Source: Pseudomonas svalbardensis (lineage in GTDB: Bacteria > Pseudomonadota > Gammaproteobacteria > Pseudomonadales > Pseudomonadaceae). From it: DNA of 64,000 nt. Both the position numbers and the translations under genes were made by a program. Location of the stretch: NCBI RefSeq assembly GCF_030053115.1, contig NZ_CP125619.1:3669501-3733500 (forward strand), read 5' to 3'. Of the stretch, positions 1 through 8,354 are shown piece after piece; position 1 is the stretch's first letter; each line of letters opens with the position of its first letter. Under the pieces are notes generated by a model. It ran no database searches. It was given only the letters and a program-made list of their open reading frames with translations, and was not told the DNA's origin.

Positions 1-299
1 CCTGCGTAGAGCTGCCACATCGCGTCACTCTCGTATGCTGCGCGATGCCAGCAACTAATCTTTGTTAGTCGACGGAGTTGCTCAAAGGCCCTTTCTTGGT
101 GCTCAGGTTCAGAATATCGTGAATCAACAGTGAACCTTGGTGGAAGAATTGCTACTGCCCCTTCGAATGGATCTTGGAATTGTCGAGCGGAAGAAAAGTA
201 CAGATTGCCTGTTCGCAAAAAATCGACAAAACGTTCGGTCTTGAAGTACCTCCATAGTGGCTCAGCCATGTCGATGGATTGTTCAGAGATTAGGCGCAA
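1..299 (-). CDS. DUF2971 domain protein, N-terminal part, cut by window edge
   Basis: Reading the minus strand from about 299 to 1 gives an open frame with the hallmarks of DUF2971: an N-terminal 'LWRYFKTERFVDFLRTG' stretch, then 'LYFSSARQFQDPFEG', and near the edge 'SCWHRAAYESDAMWQLYA', which matches the CW..s.es..MW.lYa signature of that family. The best ribosome site is GGAG a few bases before a TTG at 299; an ATG at 269 without a clear site is the alternative. An in-frame stop lies further upstream. The family has no agreed biochemical role and often sits in defence or mobile regions. The C-terminus lies outside the window, so intactness cannot be judged. Confidence 0.7.
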   Translation of the reverse strand, partial: MRLISEQSIDMAEPLWRYFKTERFVDFLRTGNLYFSSARQFQDPFEGAVAILPPRFTVDSRYSEPEHQERAFEQLRRLTKISCWHRAAYESDAMWQLYA

Positions 300-462
300 G
301 GTATCTCCAGAGGCAATGCGACGTAGAATAAGGACGACGCTGAACGTAAGGTTTCGAGCCCTTCGTGTCTAGAGGCGTGGCGCGCTTGGTCTTTATTAGG
401 ATCGAAATTGACTTTGCGAATAATAGTTTGGGTCAAAAAACAGACACCAAACTCCCTCCACC

Positions 463-1011
463 TCAAAAATTCGCCGGCGTATTCGCACTAATAATCTCCG
501 CCTCATCCGCCCCAATATTCCGAAACCGATGCGGTAGCGTCGTCGGAAAGTAATACCCATCCCCAGCATTCAGCACACTAATCTGCCCATCAACCGTCAA
601 CTCAACCGTCCCCCGCGTAACCAGCCCACACTCCTCCCCTTCCGAATGCACAATCGGCTCTTCCCCCGAGCTCGCCCCAGGCGCGTACTGCTCGCGCAAA
701 AGCCGCATCTGCCGACTCGGCACCGAAGCGCCAATCAACAGCAACCGCAAGCCATGACGCCCAAGATCCGGCTGCTCATTGGCGCGGAACACGTATTGAT
801 GCTCACGCGGCGGCTGATCAAAGGTAAAGAAGTCCGCCAAAGACATAGGAATGCCTTCGAGCAGTTTTTTGAGGGAGCTGACGGAGGGACTGACGCGATT
901 TTGTTCGATCAGGGAGATGGTGGCATTGGTGACGCCGCTACGCCGGGCCAGCTCGCGCTGGGAGAGTTTGTAGCTTTCGCGTACTAATTTGAGTCGTGAG
1001 CCCGTGTCCAT
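463..1011 (-). CDS. puuR: PuuR-like XRE-cupin transcriptional repressor
   Basis: A 182-residue regulator with an N-terminal XRE helix-turn-helix (about residues 5-60, 'LSQRELARRSGVTNATISLIEQ') and a C-terminal small cupin (about 105-175, 'EGEECGLVTRGTVELTVDG', 'PHRFRN'). This architecture and length match PuuR, which in E. coli represses putrescine use and is relieved by putrescine. It lies beside puuB, puuC, puuA and puuD, so control of this locus is the natural inference. It is co-oriented with puuB but separated from it by 427 bases holding REP elements, so it may be transcribed apart from the catabolic genes. Other cupin-XRE regulators share the fold; the name rests on context. Confidence 0.85.
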   Translation of the reverse strand: MDTGSRLKLVRESYKLSQRELARRSGVTNATISLIEQNRVSPSVSSLKKLLEGIPMSLADFFTFDQPPREHQYVFRANEQPDLGRHGLRLLLIGASVPSRQMRLLREQYAPGASSGEEPIVHSEGEECGLVTRGTVELTVDGQISVLNAGDGYYFPTTLPHRFRNIGADEAEIISANTPANF

Positions 1012-1264
1012 GACAGCCTTATGCGAGGAATACTTAAGGGTTATGGGGGTGGATGGCGGGCGACTTTTGGCCGCGAAAACACCGCTTCCCTGTCCCGGAA
1101 ATTTGAAAGGCGGGTATTAAATCACGTTTGGTGGTGTTGCTCAGCAGGTTCGATAAGTGGTTGGGTAAAAAGGTTGTTTCGGCCTGAAGTTGGGTTGTTT
1201 GGCTGTGTGAACTGTGGATGCGGTTACTGGGTGTCAGGTGGGATTGTTAGTGACTGGTATGGCC

Positions 1265-1425
1265 TCATCGCGAGCAGGCTCGCTCCCACAGTTTGGTTCT
1301 GGTCGTATACAAATTTTGTGTATGCCATAGATCTCTTGTGGGAGCGGGCTTGCTCGCGAAGGCGATGTGTCAGCTACATCATTGTTGGATGTTAAGCCGC
1401 CTTCGCGAGCAAGCCCGCTCCCCCA
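1265..1425. repeat. Cluster of three REP palindromes
   Basis: Three copies of the Pseudomonas REP motif lie at about 1265-1291, 1335-1363 and 1397-1425, in alternating orientation. Each carries the GCGAGCAGGCTCGC or GGGAGCGGGCTTGCTCGC palindrome. They fill the 1012-1438 gap between puuR and puuB, where no gene is visible. Such elements can act as mRNA stabilisers, gyrase sites or targets for IS110 elements. Between the first two copies is a short TATAC-rich inverted repeat (about 1304-1324) of unknown meaning. Confidence 0.85.
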
Positions 1426-1438
1426 GGGATTGTGTCGC

Positions 1439-2725
1439 TTAGATGCCGAAACGGTCACGCAGTGCGTAGTACGCGGCGCCCATGGCGGTGAGTGGGGCCT
1501 GGAAGGTGCGGCCGCCGATCATGGGCATGTGCGGGAGCGAAGCGAAGGCGTCGAAGCGTTCGGCGTCGCCGCGGATCATTTCCGAGATCAGTTTGCCGGC
1601 CAGGTGCGAGCAGGTGACGCCGTGGCCGCTGTAGCCTTGCATGTAGTAGGCGTTTTTCTCGATGCGGCCGAATTGCGGCATGCGCGACATGGTCAGCAGG
1701 AAGTTGCCGGTCCAGCGGTAGTCGATTTTTACGTCCTTCAGTTGCGGGAAGGTCTTGAGGATTTTCGGCTTGATCAGCTGTTCGATGTCGTCCGGTTCGC
1801 GGGCGCCGTAGACCACGCCGCCGCCGTACAGCAAGCGGTTGTCGGCGGTGAGGCGGTAGTAGTCGAGCAGGTAGTTGCAGTCTTCGACGCAGTAGTTGTT
1901 TTTGATCAGGCTGCGCGCAACCTTTTCGGACAACGGTTCGGTGACGACGATTTGCGAACCGCACGGCATGCTTTTGCGCGTGACGCGGTTGTCGAGGTCT
2001 TGCGGCAGGTAGGCGTTGCCGGCAATCAGCAGGTATTTGGCGCGGACTACGCCTTTGGCGGTGCGTACGGTGATCGGTTCGCCGTAAGTGATTTCCACCG
2101 CCGCCGATTGTTCGTAGATTTTGCCGCCCAGGCCGATGATGGCCGAGGCTTCCCCGAGGGCCAGGTTCAGGGGGTGGATGTGGCCGCCCTGCATGTCGAG
2201 CAGGCCGCCGACGTAGTTGTCGCAACCGACTTCGCGCTTGATTTCCGCCGCGTCGAGCATTTTCAGGTTCTTGTTGCCGTAGCGCTCCCAGTTGCTTTTC
2301 TGCTCGGCCAGGCCTTTGAGTTGCTTTTTGTTCAGCGCGGCGAAGATGCCGCCCGGCTTGTAGTCGCACTGGATGTCGTAGTGCTGTATGCGCTGACGGA
2401 TGATGTCGGCGCCTTCGAAAATCATGCTGCCAAGGACTTCGGCGGTTTTGTCGCCGTAGCGTTCTTCGATGACATCGACGTCGCGGCTGTAGGAGTTGAC
2501 CAGTTGGCCGCCGTTGCGACCGCTGGCGCCGAAACCGACTTTGGCGGCTTCGAGCACGGTCACGCTGTAGCCGGCTTCGGCGAGGAACAGGGCCGAGGAC
2601 AAACCGGTGTAGCCGGCGCCGATCACGCAGACGTCGCAGTCCACCGCTTGTTCCAGGACAGGGAAGTCGCCGGTGAAGTTGCGGGTGGCGGCGTAGTAGC
2701 TGTTTACATGTGTTGTTGTTTTCAT
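1439..2725 (-). CDS. puuB: Gamma-glutamylputrescine oxidase (FAD-dependent)
   Basis: A 428-residue DAO-family flavoprotein. The dinucleotide-binding motif 'VIGAGYTGLSSALFLAEAGY' sits near residues 34-53 (G36, G38, G41), followed by the 'GASGRNGGQLV' segment, also typical of PuuB. In the family it oxidises gamma-glutamylputrescine to gamma-glutamyl-gamma-aminobutyraldehyde with release of ammonia and peroxide. The start at 2725 is chosen because GGAGAA precedes that ATG and the usual PuuB N-terminus begins there; the open frame extends further upstream without support. It lies 52 bases after puuC on the same strand, so the two are probably co-transcribed. Confidence 0.9.
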   Translation of the reverse strand: MKTTTHVNSYYAATRNFTGDFPVLEQAVDCDVCVIGAGYTGLSSALFLAEAGYSVTVLEAAKVGFGASGRNGGQLVNSYSRDVDVIEERYGDKTAEVLGSMIFEGADIIRQRIQHYDIQCDYKPGGIFAALNKKQLKGLAEQKSNWERYGNKNLKMLDAAEIKREVGCDNYVGGLLDMQGGHIHPLNLALGEASAIIGLGGKIYEQSAAVEITYGEPITVRTAKGVVRAKYLLIAGNAYLPQDLDNRVTRKSMPCGSQIVVTEPLSEKVARSLIKNNYCVEDCNYLLDYYRLTADNRLLYGGGVVYGAREPDDIEQLIKPKILKTFPQLKDVKIDYRWTGNFLLTMSRMPQFGRIEKNAYYMQGYSGHGVTCSHLAGKLISEMIRGDAERFDAFASLPHMPMIGGRTFQAPLTAMGAAYYALRDRFGI

Positions 2726-2777
2726 ACGTTTCTCCGATGGCCGCTGGCACGTGCCGGCGACCGCCGTTGTAGAGGTG

Positions 2778-4268
2778 TTAGAGCTTGATCCAGGTCGCTT
2801 TGAGTTCGGTGTATTTGTCGAACGCATGCAGCGATTTGTCCCGACCGTTACCCGACTGCTTGTACCCGCCGAACGGCGCGGTCATGTCGCCGCCGTCGTA
2901 CTGGTTGACCCAGACGCTGCCGGCGCGCAAGCCGCGCGCGAAGGTGTGGGCCTTGCTCAGGTTGCTGGTCCACACGCCAGCGGCCAGGCCAAAGATGCTG
3001 TCGTTGGCAATCGCCAGCGCTTCTTCTTCGGTGTCGAAGGTGATCAGCGACAGCACCGGGCCGAAGATTTCTTCGCGGGCGATGGTCATGGCGTTGGTCA
3101 CGCCGTCGAAAATCGCCGGTTCCACGTACAGGCCACCGGTGTCTTCGAGGGTGCGGCTGCCGCCGGCAATCAGTTGCGCGCCCTGGTCTTTGCCGACCTG
3201 GATGTAGCGCAGCACGTTGTCCAGTTGACGCTGATCGACGACCGCGCCGACGGTGGTTTCTGCATCGAGGGCGTGACCCGGTTTCCAGGCTTGCAGTGCT
3301 TCCACCAGCAGCGGGATGAACTGCTCGCGAATCGAGCGTTCCACCAGCAAGCGCGAACCGGCGGTGCAGACTTCGCCCTGGTTGAAGGCAATCGCACCGG
3401 CCGCCGCTTGTGCTGCCGCGCGCAGATCCGGCGCGTCGGCGAACACCACGTTCGGGCTCTTGCCGCCGGCTTCGAGCCAGACGCGTTTCATGTTGCTTTG
3501 GCCGGAATAGATCAGCAGTTGCTTGGCAATCGCGGTCGAGCCGGTGAAGGCCAGCACGTCGACGTCCATGTGCAGCGCCAGCGCCTTGCCGACGGTGTGA
3601 CCGTAGCCCGGCAGGACGTTGAACACGCCTTTCGGGATTCCCGCTTCCAGCGCCAGTTGGGCGATGCGGATGGCCGTGAGTGGCGACTTTTCCGAAGGCT
3701 TGAGGATGAACGAGTTGCCGGCCGCGAGGGCTGGGGCGAACTTCCAGCTGGCCATGATCAGCGGGAAGTTCCACGGCACGATGGCGGCGACCACACCGGC
3801 AGGTTCGCGGGTGATGAGGCCGAGTTGGTCGTGCGGCGTGGCGGCGACTTCGTCGTAGATCTTGTCGATGGCTTCGGCGCTCCAGCGGATCGCGTTGGCG
3901 GTCGCTGGAATGTCGATGTTCATCGAGTCGCTGATCGGCTTGCCCATGTCGAGGGTTTCGAGCAGGGCGAGTTCTTCCTGGTTGGCCAGGATGAGATCGG
4001 CGAAGCGAATCAAAATGCGTTTGCGTTCTGCGGGCGCCAACCGCGCCCAGATGCCGGATTCGAAGGTGCGGCGTGCGACGGCGACTGCCGCATTGGCGTC
4101 GGCTTCGTCGGTGCTGGCGACGTTGGCCAGGAAGCGACCGTCGACCGGGCTCATGCATTCAAAGGTGTCGCCGCTGAGTGCCGGGCAGTATTGGCCGTCG
4201 ATGAATGCGCGGCCTTCGATGGTTAGGGACTGGAAGCGTTGCTCCCAGTCGCTGCGAGTGTTTGTCAT
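2778..4268 (-). CDS. puuC: Gamma-glutamyl-gamma-aminobutyraldehyde dehydrogenase
   Basis: A 496-residue aldehyde dehydrogenase of normal family length. Visible motifs are the NAD-binding 'PWNFPLIMASWKFAPAL', 'FTGSTAIAKQ', the general-base Glu in 'LEAGGKSPN', and the catalytic Cys in 'NQGEVCTAGSRL'. The C-terminal 'PFGGYKQSGNGRDKSLHAFDKYTELK' region (read in parts) is typical of PuuC/KauB enzymes, which oxidise gamma-glutamyl-gamma-aminobutyraldehyde and related aminoaldehydes. Start 4268 gives 'MTNTRSDWEQ'; the longer open frame runs through REP sequence and is not credible as coding. It sits between puuA (173 bases upstream, with a REP pair between) and puuB. Confidence 0.9.
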   Translation of the reverse strand: MTNTRSDWEQRFQSLTIEGRAFIDGQYCPALSGDTFECMSPVDGRFLANVASTDEADANAAVAVARRTFESGIWARLAPAERKRILIRFADLILANQEELALLETLDMGKPISDSMNIDIPATANAIRWSAEAIDKIYDEVAATPHDQLGLITREPAGVVAAIVPWNFPLIMASWKFAPALAAGNSFILKPSEKSPLTAIRIAQLALEAGIPKGVFNVLPGYGHTVGKALALHMDVDVLAFTGSTAIAKQLLIYSGQSNMKRVWLEAGGKSPNVVFADAPDLRAAAQAAAGAIAFNQGEVCTAGSRLLVERSIREQFIPLLVEALQAWKPGHALDAETTVGAVVDQRQLDNVLRYIQVGKDQGAQLIAGGSRTLEDTGGLYVEPAIFDGVTNAMTIAREEIFGPVLSLITFDTEEEALAIANDSIFGLAAGVWTSNLSKAHTFARGLRAGSVWVNQYDGGDMTAPFGGYKQSGNGRDKSLHAFDKYTELKATWIKL

Positions 4269-4313
4269 GGTTGTGACTCGACGCAGAGGAATAAGTAGTG
4301 GGACTGCAATCCC

Positions 4314-4405
4314 CTGTGGGAGCGAGCCTGCTCGCGAAAGCGGTGCGTCAGACAACATCAATGTTGACTGTGCCGCCGCCTTCGCGAGCAGGCTCGCTCC
4401 CACAG
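4314..4405. repeat. Inverted REP pair (BIME) between puuA and puuC
   Basis: Two facing REP elements, 'CTGTGGGAGCGAGCCTGCTC' at about 4314 and its inverted copy ending at 4405, are separated by about 30 bases. They can form a long hairpin in the puuA-puuC intergenic transcript and may set different message levels for the two genes. Confidence 0.85.
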
Positions 4406-4441
4406 TTGATCGGGTTTTCAGCCTGGATCCGGTGTTACCCA

Positions 4442-5818
4442 TCAAACCGTATGCAGGTACCAGTTGTACTCAAGGTCGGAGATGGAGTTCTCGAACTCGG
4501 CCAGCTCGCTTTCCTTGCACGCCACGAACACGTCGATGTACAGCGGGTCGATGTAGCGCGACATGACTTCGCTGTCGGCTAGCTCGCGCAGTGCATCGCG
4601 CAGGTTGTTCGGCAGGCTCTGCTCGTTCTGCTCGTAGCTGTTGCCTTCAACCGGTGCGCCCGGCTCAATTTCGTTGGTCAGGCCGTGGTGAATACCGGCC
4701 AGTACCGACGCCATCAGCAAGTACGGGTTGGCATCAGCGCCCGCCACGCGGTGTTCGATACGCACGGAGTCCGACGAACCGGTCGGCACACGCACTGCCA
4801 CGGTACGGTTGTCGATGCCCCAGCTCGGCGAGTTCGGCACATAGAACTGCGCGCCAAAACGACGGTACGAGTTGACGTTCGGGCAGAGGAACGCCATCTG
4901 CGCCGGCAGGGTCTCGAGCACACCGCCGATCGCGTGTCGCAGCGCGGCGTTCTGCTCGGGATCCTCGCTGGCAAAGATGTTGTTGCCTTCTTTGTCGAGA
5001 ATCGAAATGTGCACGTGCAAGCCATTGCCCGCCTGGCCCGGATACGGCTTGGCCATAAACGTGGTGTCCATCTCGTGGTCGTAGGCGATGTTCTTCACCA
5101 GACGCTTGAGCAACACCGCGTAGTCGCAGGCCTTGATCGGGTCGTTGACGTGATGCAGGTTCACTTCGAACTGCGCCGGGGCGCTTTCCTTGACGATGGC
5201 GTCAGCAGGGATGCCCTGCTCTTTCGCGCCTTCAAGGATGTCTTGCAGGCAATCGACGTATTCGTCGAGGTCGTCGATCAAATACACCTGAGTCGACATC
5301 GGACGCTTGCCGGACACCGGCGAGCGTGGCGATTGCGGACGACCGTTCACGTTGTCCTGGTCGATCAGATAGAACTCGAGTTCGAACGCGGCGCAGATGG
5401 TCAGGCCCATGTCATCGAACTTACTCACGACCTGACGCAGTACTTCGCGAGGGTCAGCAAAGAACGGCTGGCCTTCGAGTTCGTGCATGGTCATTAACAG
5501 TTGCGCGGTCGGGCGCTTCTGCCAGGGCTCGATGCTGAGCGTATCAGGGATGGGGAAGCAGATTCGGTCTGAGTCGCCGATGTCCAGACCCAGGCCGGTG
5601 CTTTCCACCGTAGAACCGTTGATGTCCAGAGCGAACAGAGACGCCGGGAGGTTAATGCCTTTTTCGTAAACCTTATGAAGACTGGTGCGCTCGATGCGCT
5701 TGCCGCGCACCACACCGTTCATATCCGCAATCAGAAGGTCGACGTACAAAACCTCAGGATATTTCTTAAGGAATGCGTTTGCTTCGTTGAGTTGAACGGT
5801 ACGCAGAGGGACCGACAT
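4442..5818 (-). CDS. puuA: Gamma-glutamylpolyamine synthetase (GS family)
   Basis: A 458-residue glutamine-synthetase-fold enzyme. GS signatures are visible: 'FELEFYLID' (metal Glu), 'NGLHVHISI' (His loop), 'NSYRRFGAQFYVPNSPSWGIDNRT' (read in parts), and 'RIEHRVAGADANPYL'. Its N-terminus 'DLLIADMNGVVRGKRIERT' and C-terminus 'YNWYLHTV' fit PuuA/SpuI rather than GlnA. The expected reaction is ATP-dependent ligation of glutamate to putrescine or a related polyamine, the entry step of the pathway. It is the first gene of the minus-strand puuA-puuC-puuB series and diverges from puuD across a 280-base promoter region. Confidence 0.92.
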   Translation of the reverse strand: MSVPLRTVQLNEANAFLKKYPEVLYVDLLIADMNGVVRGKRIERTSLHKVYEKGINLPASLFALDINGSTVESTGLGLDIGDSDRICFPIPDTLSIEPWQKRPTAQLLMTMHELEGQPFFADPREVLRQVVSKFDDMGLTICAAFELEFYLIDQDNVNGRPQSPRSPVSGKRPMSTQVYLIDDLDEYVDCLQDILEGAKEQGIPADAIVKESAPAQFEVNLHHVNDPIKACDYAVLLKRLVKNIAYDHEMDTTFMAKPYPGQAGNGLHVHISILDKEGNNIFASEDPEQNAALRHAIGGVLETLPAQMAFLCPNVNSYRRFGAQFYVPNSPSWGIDNRTVAVRVPTGSSDSVRIEHRVAGADANPYLLMASVLAGIHHGLTNEIEPGAPVEGNSYEQNEQSLPNNLRDALRELADSEVMSRYIDPLYIDVFVACKESELAEFENSISDLEYNWYLHTV

Positions 5819-5841
5819 GATGCACCTATTAGCTGTTAATT

Positions 5842-5910
5842 ATTATGTTCACTACCTTGTTGCGAGCCCAGTCAACCCGAACGGCAAAGTGAAGTCAATA
5901 GCGAACACTT
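5842..5910. promoter_or_regulatory. Candidate PuuR-type operator sites in the puuA-puuD divergent promoter
   Basis: The 5819-6098 gap must hold both divergent promoters. It is AT-richer than its surroundings. At 5842-5853 it carries ATTATGTTCACT, the reverse complement of a TGAACATAAT core like that of E. coli PuuR sites, and at 5901-5910 GCGAACACTT, a weaker version. Assignment to PuuR is an inference from resemblance and context. Confidence 0.35.
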
Positions 5911-6098
5911 GACCTCTCCACCTTTATTTTCGTGCCTTTCTTGGGCACGAGAGTGCCAAATCAGTCTTGCGCACCGTGTAAACCCTGAAGATCGGACGTG
6001 CGGCGTTTAGAATTTTTTACATGAGAGTTGTTAATTAAAATCAACAAGGCTAAGCTCCGGAAAAGCTCGTTCAAGTGTGAAACTTCGAGGTGATAAAA

Positions 6099-6860
6099 AT
6101 GGCACTCAAGCCATTGATCGGTGTTACTGCGTGCGTCAAACAGATTGGCCTGCACCCCTACCATGTCAGCGGCGACAAGTACTTGCGTGCTGTCAGCGTC
6201 GCGGCTTTGGGGCTGCCGGTCGTCATTCCTTCTTTAGGCGATCTGACCGAAATCGATGACCTGCTCGCGCAGCTCGACGGTCTGCTGCTGACCGGCTCCC
6301 CCTCGAATGTGGAACCCTTCCACTATCAAGGCCCCGACAGCGCCCCCGGCACGGATCACGATCCGCAACGGGACGCCACCACCCTTCCCTTATTGCGTGC
6401 GGCCATTGCGGCGGGCGTTCCGGTGCTCGGCATCTGCCGGGGCTTTCAGGAAATGAACGTGGCGTTCGGGGGCAGCCTGCATCAGAAGGTCCACGAACTC
6501 CCGGGCATGCTTGATCACCGGGAAGCGAATCATCCGGATTTGGCGGTGCAATACGCACCGGCTCACGCGGTCAACGTGCAACCGGGCGGTGTGTTCGAGG
6601 CGCTGGATTTGCCTCAGGTGTTCCAGGTCAATTCGATTCACAGCCAGGGCATCGACCAACTGGCGCCCGGCCTGCGTGCGGAAGCGATTGCGCCGGACGG
6701 TTTGATCGAGGCGATTTCGGTTGAACACAGCCCGACCTTCGCCGTTGGCGTGCAATGGCACCCGGAATGGCAGGTTCTGTCGAATCCTCCTTATTTGAGT
6801 ATTTTCCAGGCGTTTGGCGATGCGTGCCGGCGACGGGCCGCGCTACGTAATAAGCGCTGA
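6099..6860 (+). CDS. puuD: Gamma-glutamyl-gamma-aminobutyrate hydrolase
   Basis: A 253-residue class I glutamine amidotransferase-like hydrolase. The nucleophile elbow 'VLGICRGFQEMNVAFGG' places the Cys near residue 113, and 'QWHPEWQ' near the C-terminus supplies the catalytic His and Glu. PuuD releases GABA and glutamate from gamma-glutamyl-GABA, closing the pathway begun by PuuA. GAGGTGAT a few bases before the ATG at 6099 decides the start; a GTG at 6090 is part of that ribosome site. It is transcribed divergently from puuA. The P. aeruginosa equivalent is called SpuA. Confidence 0.9.
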   Translation: MALKPLIGVTACVKQIGLHPYHVSGDKYLRAVSVAALGLPVVIPSLGDLTEIDDLLAQLDGLLLTGSPSNVEPFHYQGPDSAPGTDHDPQRDATTLPLLRAAIAAGVPVLGICRGFQEMNVAFGGSLHQKVHELPGMLDHREANHPDLAVQYAPAHAVNVQPGGVFEALDLPQVFQVNSIHSQGIDQLAPGLRAEAIAPDGLIEAISVEHSPTFAVGVQWHPEWQVLSNPPYLSIFQAFGDACRRRAALRNKR

Positions 6861-6892
6861 CTTCAAACACGACTAAATCAATTACTGCCCCC

Positions 6893-6932
6893 GTGAGGCT
6901 GGCGGATACGCCTTTGCGCGCCAGTCCCTCAC
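6893..6932. terminator. Hairpin downstream of puuD
   Basis: GTGAGGCTGGCG and CGCCAG-(TC)-CCTCAC form a 12-bp stem with a 2-base bulge about 30 bases after the puuD stop. There is no T-run, so it may stabilise the 3' end or support factor-dependent termination. The rest of the 6861-7211 gap holds a REP pair and no gene. Confidence 0.4.
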
Positions 6933-7020
6933 GACAACAACAAACGCGATAACAACAAGTACCACCAGGCAGCCAGGACGGCGGCGCCGAATAAGCCCGA
7001 GCGGTCAGCAAGCGCAATCC

Positions 7021-7116
7021 CCTGTAGGAGCGAAGCTTGCTCGCGAAGGCGGTGTATCAGACAACGATGATGTCGACTGACACGCCGTCTTCGCGAGCAA
7101 GCTTCGCTCCTACAGG
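7021..7116. repeat. Inverted REP pair (BIME) upstream of the pot operon
   Basis: Two facing REP copies ('CCTGTAGGAGCGAAGCTTGC' at 7021 and its inverted copy ending near 7116) are separated by about 30 bases. They belong to a slightly different subtype (TAGGAGCGAAGC) from the copies at 1265, 4314 and 62245. They lie between puuD and the polyamine ABC transporter genes and may isolate the two units. Confidence 0.85.
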
Positions 7117-7211
7117 GGTCATCGCCAACCGGTAACACCGGCTCGGGCTTGCAATCAACTATTAAGTCAGGCCGCGTTGGCCCGACGACTGAAACCTGTT
7201 GGGAGTTTCAC

Positions 7212-8354
7212 ATGGCAAACGCCTCCAGCATCTACAGGAAGGCTCTTGAAGGTCACCAGTCACCGAAAAAGGTGCTGGTGAAAGTCGACCGCGTCACCAA
7301 GAAATTCGACGAAACCACCGCGGTGGACGATGTCTCGCTTGAGATCCATCAAGGGGAAATCTTCGCCCTGCTCGGTGGTTCCGGCTCCGGTAAATCGACC
7401 CTGCTGCGCATGCTCGCAGGTTTCGAGCGCCCGACCGAAGGGCGGATTCTGCTCGACGGTGTCGACATCACCGACATGCCGCCGTACGAACGGCCGATCA
7501 ACATGATGTTCCAGTCCTACGCCTTGTTCCCGCACATGACGGTGGCGCAGAACATCGCCTTCGGCCTGAAGCAGGATCGGCTGTCCAACAGCGAAATCGA
7601 CGCCCGCGTTGAAGAGATGCTGCGACTGGTGCACATGACCCAATATGCCAAGCGCAAACCGCATCAACTGTCCGGTGGTCAGCGTCAGCGCGTGGCCCTG
7701 GCTCGCTCCCTGGCCAAGCGTCCGAAGCTGTTGCTGCTCGACGAACCGATGGGTGCGCTGGATAAAAAGCTGCGTTCGCAGATGCAACTGGAATTGGTTG
7801 AGATCATCGAGCGCGTCGGCGTGACCTGCGTGATGGTGACCCACGATCAGGAAGAGGCCATGACCATGGCCCAACGCATCGCGATCATGCACCTGGGCTG
7901 GATCGCGCAGATCGGCAGCCCGGTGGATATTTATGAGGCGCCGGTCAGCCGCATGGTTTGCGAATTCATCGGCAACGTGAACGCCTTCGAAGGCACGGTT
8001 GTGGAAGACCTTGAGGGTCACGCAATCATTCACAGCCCGGATCTGGAGCAAAAGATTTACGTCGGTCACGGCGTCAGCACCTCGGTGCAGGACAAGTCGA
8101 TTACTTACGCGATCCGCCCGGAAAAACTGCTGGTCAGCACGACCAAACCCGATACCCGCTACAACTGGTCCGAAGGCAAAGTGCATGACATCGCCTACCT
8201 CGGCGGTCACTCGGTGTTCTACGTGGAATTGCCTGGTGGCAAGGTCGTGCAGTCGTTCATGGCCAACGCCGAACGCCGTGGCGCACGTCCGACCTGGGAC
8301 GACAAGGTCTACGTGTGGTGGGAAGACGACAGCGGCGTGGTACTGCGCTCATGA
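7212..8354 (+). CDS. potG: Polyamine ABC transporter ATPase (PotG/SpuF type)
   Basis: A 380-residue ATPase of the spermidine/putrescine importer class. Walker A 'GGSGSGKST' is at residues 55-63. The signature 'LSGGQRQRVALARSLAKRP', Walker B 'LLLLDEPMGALD' and H-loop 'VMVTHDQEEA' follow, and a C-terminal TOBE-like region fills the last 110 residues. It energises uptake through the two permeases encoded next. Start 7212 follows GGGAG; the open frame upstream covers non-coding sequence. Its stop overlaps the next start by ATGA, so translation is probably coupled. PotA-type naming is equally possible; the PotFGHI layout favours PotG. Confidence 0.9.
   Translation: MANASSIYRKALEGHQSPKKVLVKVDRVTKKFDETTAVDDVSLEIHQGEIFALLGGSGSGKSTLLRMLAGFERPTEGRILLDGVDITDMPPYERPINMMFQSYALFPHMTVAQNIAFGLKQDRLSNSEIDARVEEMLRLVHMTQYAKRKPHQLSGGQRQRVALARSLAKRPKLLLLDEPMGALDKKLRSQMQLELVEIIERVGVTCVMVTHDQEEAMTMAQRIAIMHLGWIAQIGSPVDIYEAPVSRMVCEFIGNVNAFEGTVVEDLEGHAIIHSPDLEQKIYVGHGVSTSVQDKSITYAIRPEKLLVSTTKPDTRYNWSEGKVHDIAYLGGHSVFYVELPGGKVVQSFMANAERRGARPTWDDKVYVWWEDDSGVVLRS

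Noticed and set aside
1304..1324. GTCGTATAC...GTGTATGCC near the puu REP cluster, similar to the hydroxyproline operator
   Set aside because: Only the TCGTATAC core is shared, the symmetry is different and no hydroxyproline gene is near; probably chance.
1265..1425. REP arrays considered as a possible CRISPR array
   Set aside because: The copies are palindromic, alternate in orientation, have unequal spacing and are not flanked by cas genes.
1367..2788. A 473-codon open frame on the plus strand opposite puuB
   Set aside because: Its translation is rich in Val, Ala, Asp and Phe repeats typical of the reverse strand of GC-rich coding DNA, and puuB on the minus strand has clear family motifs.
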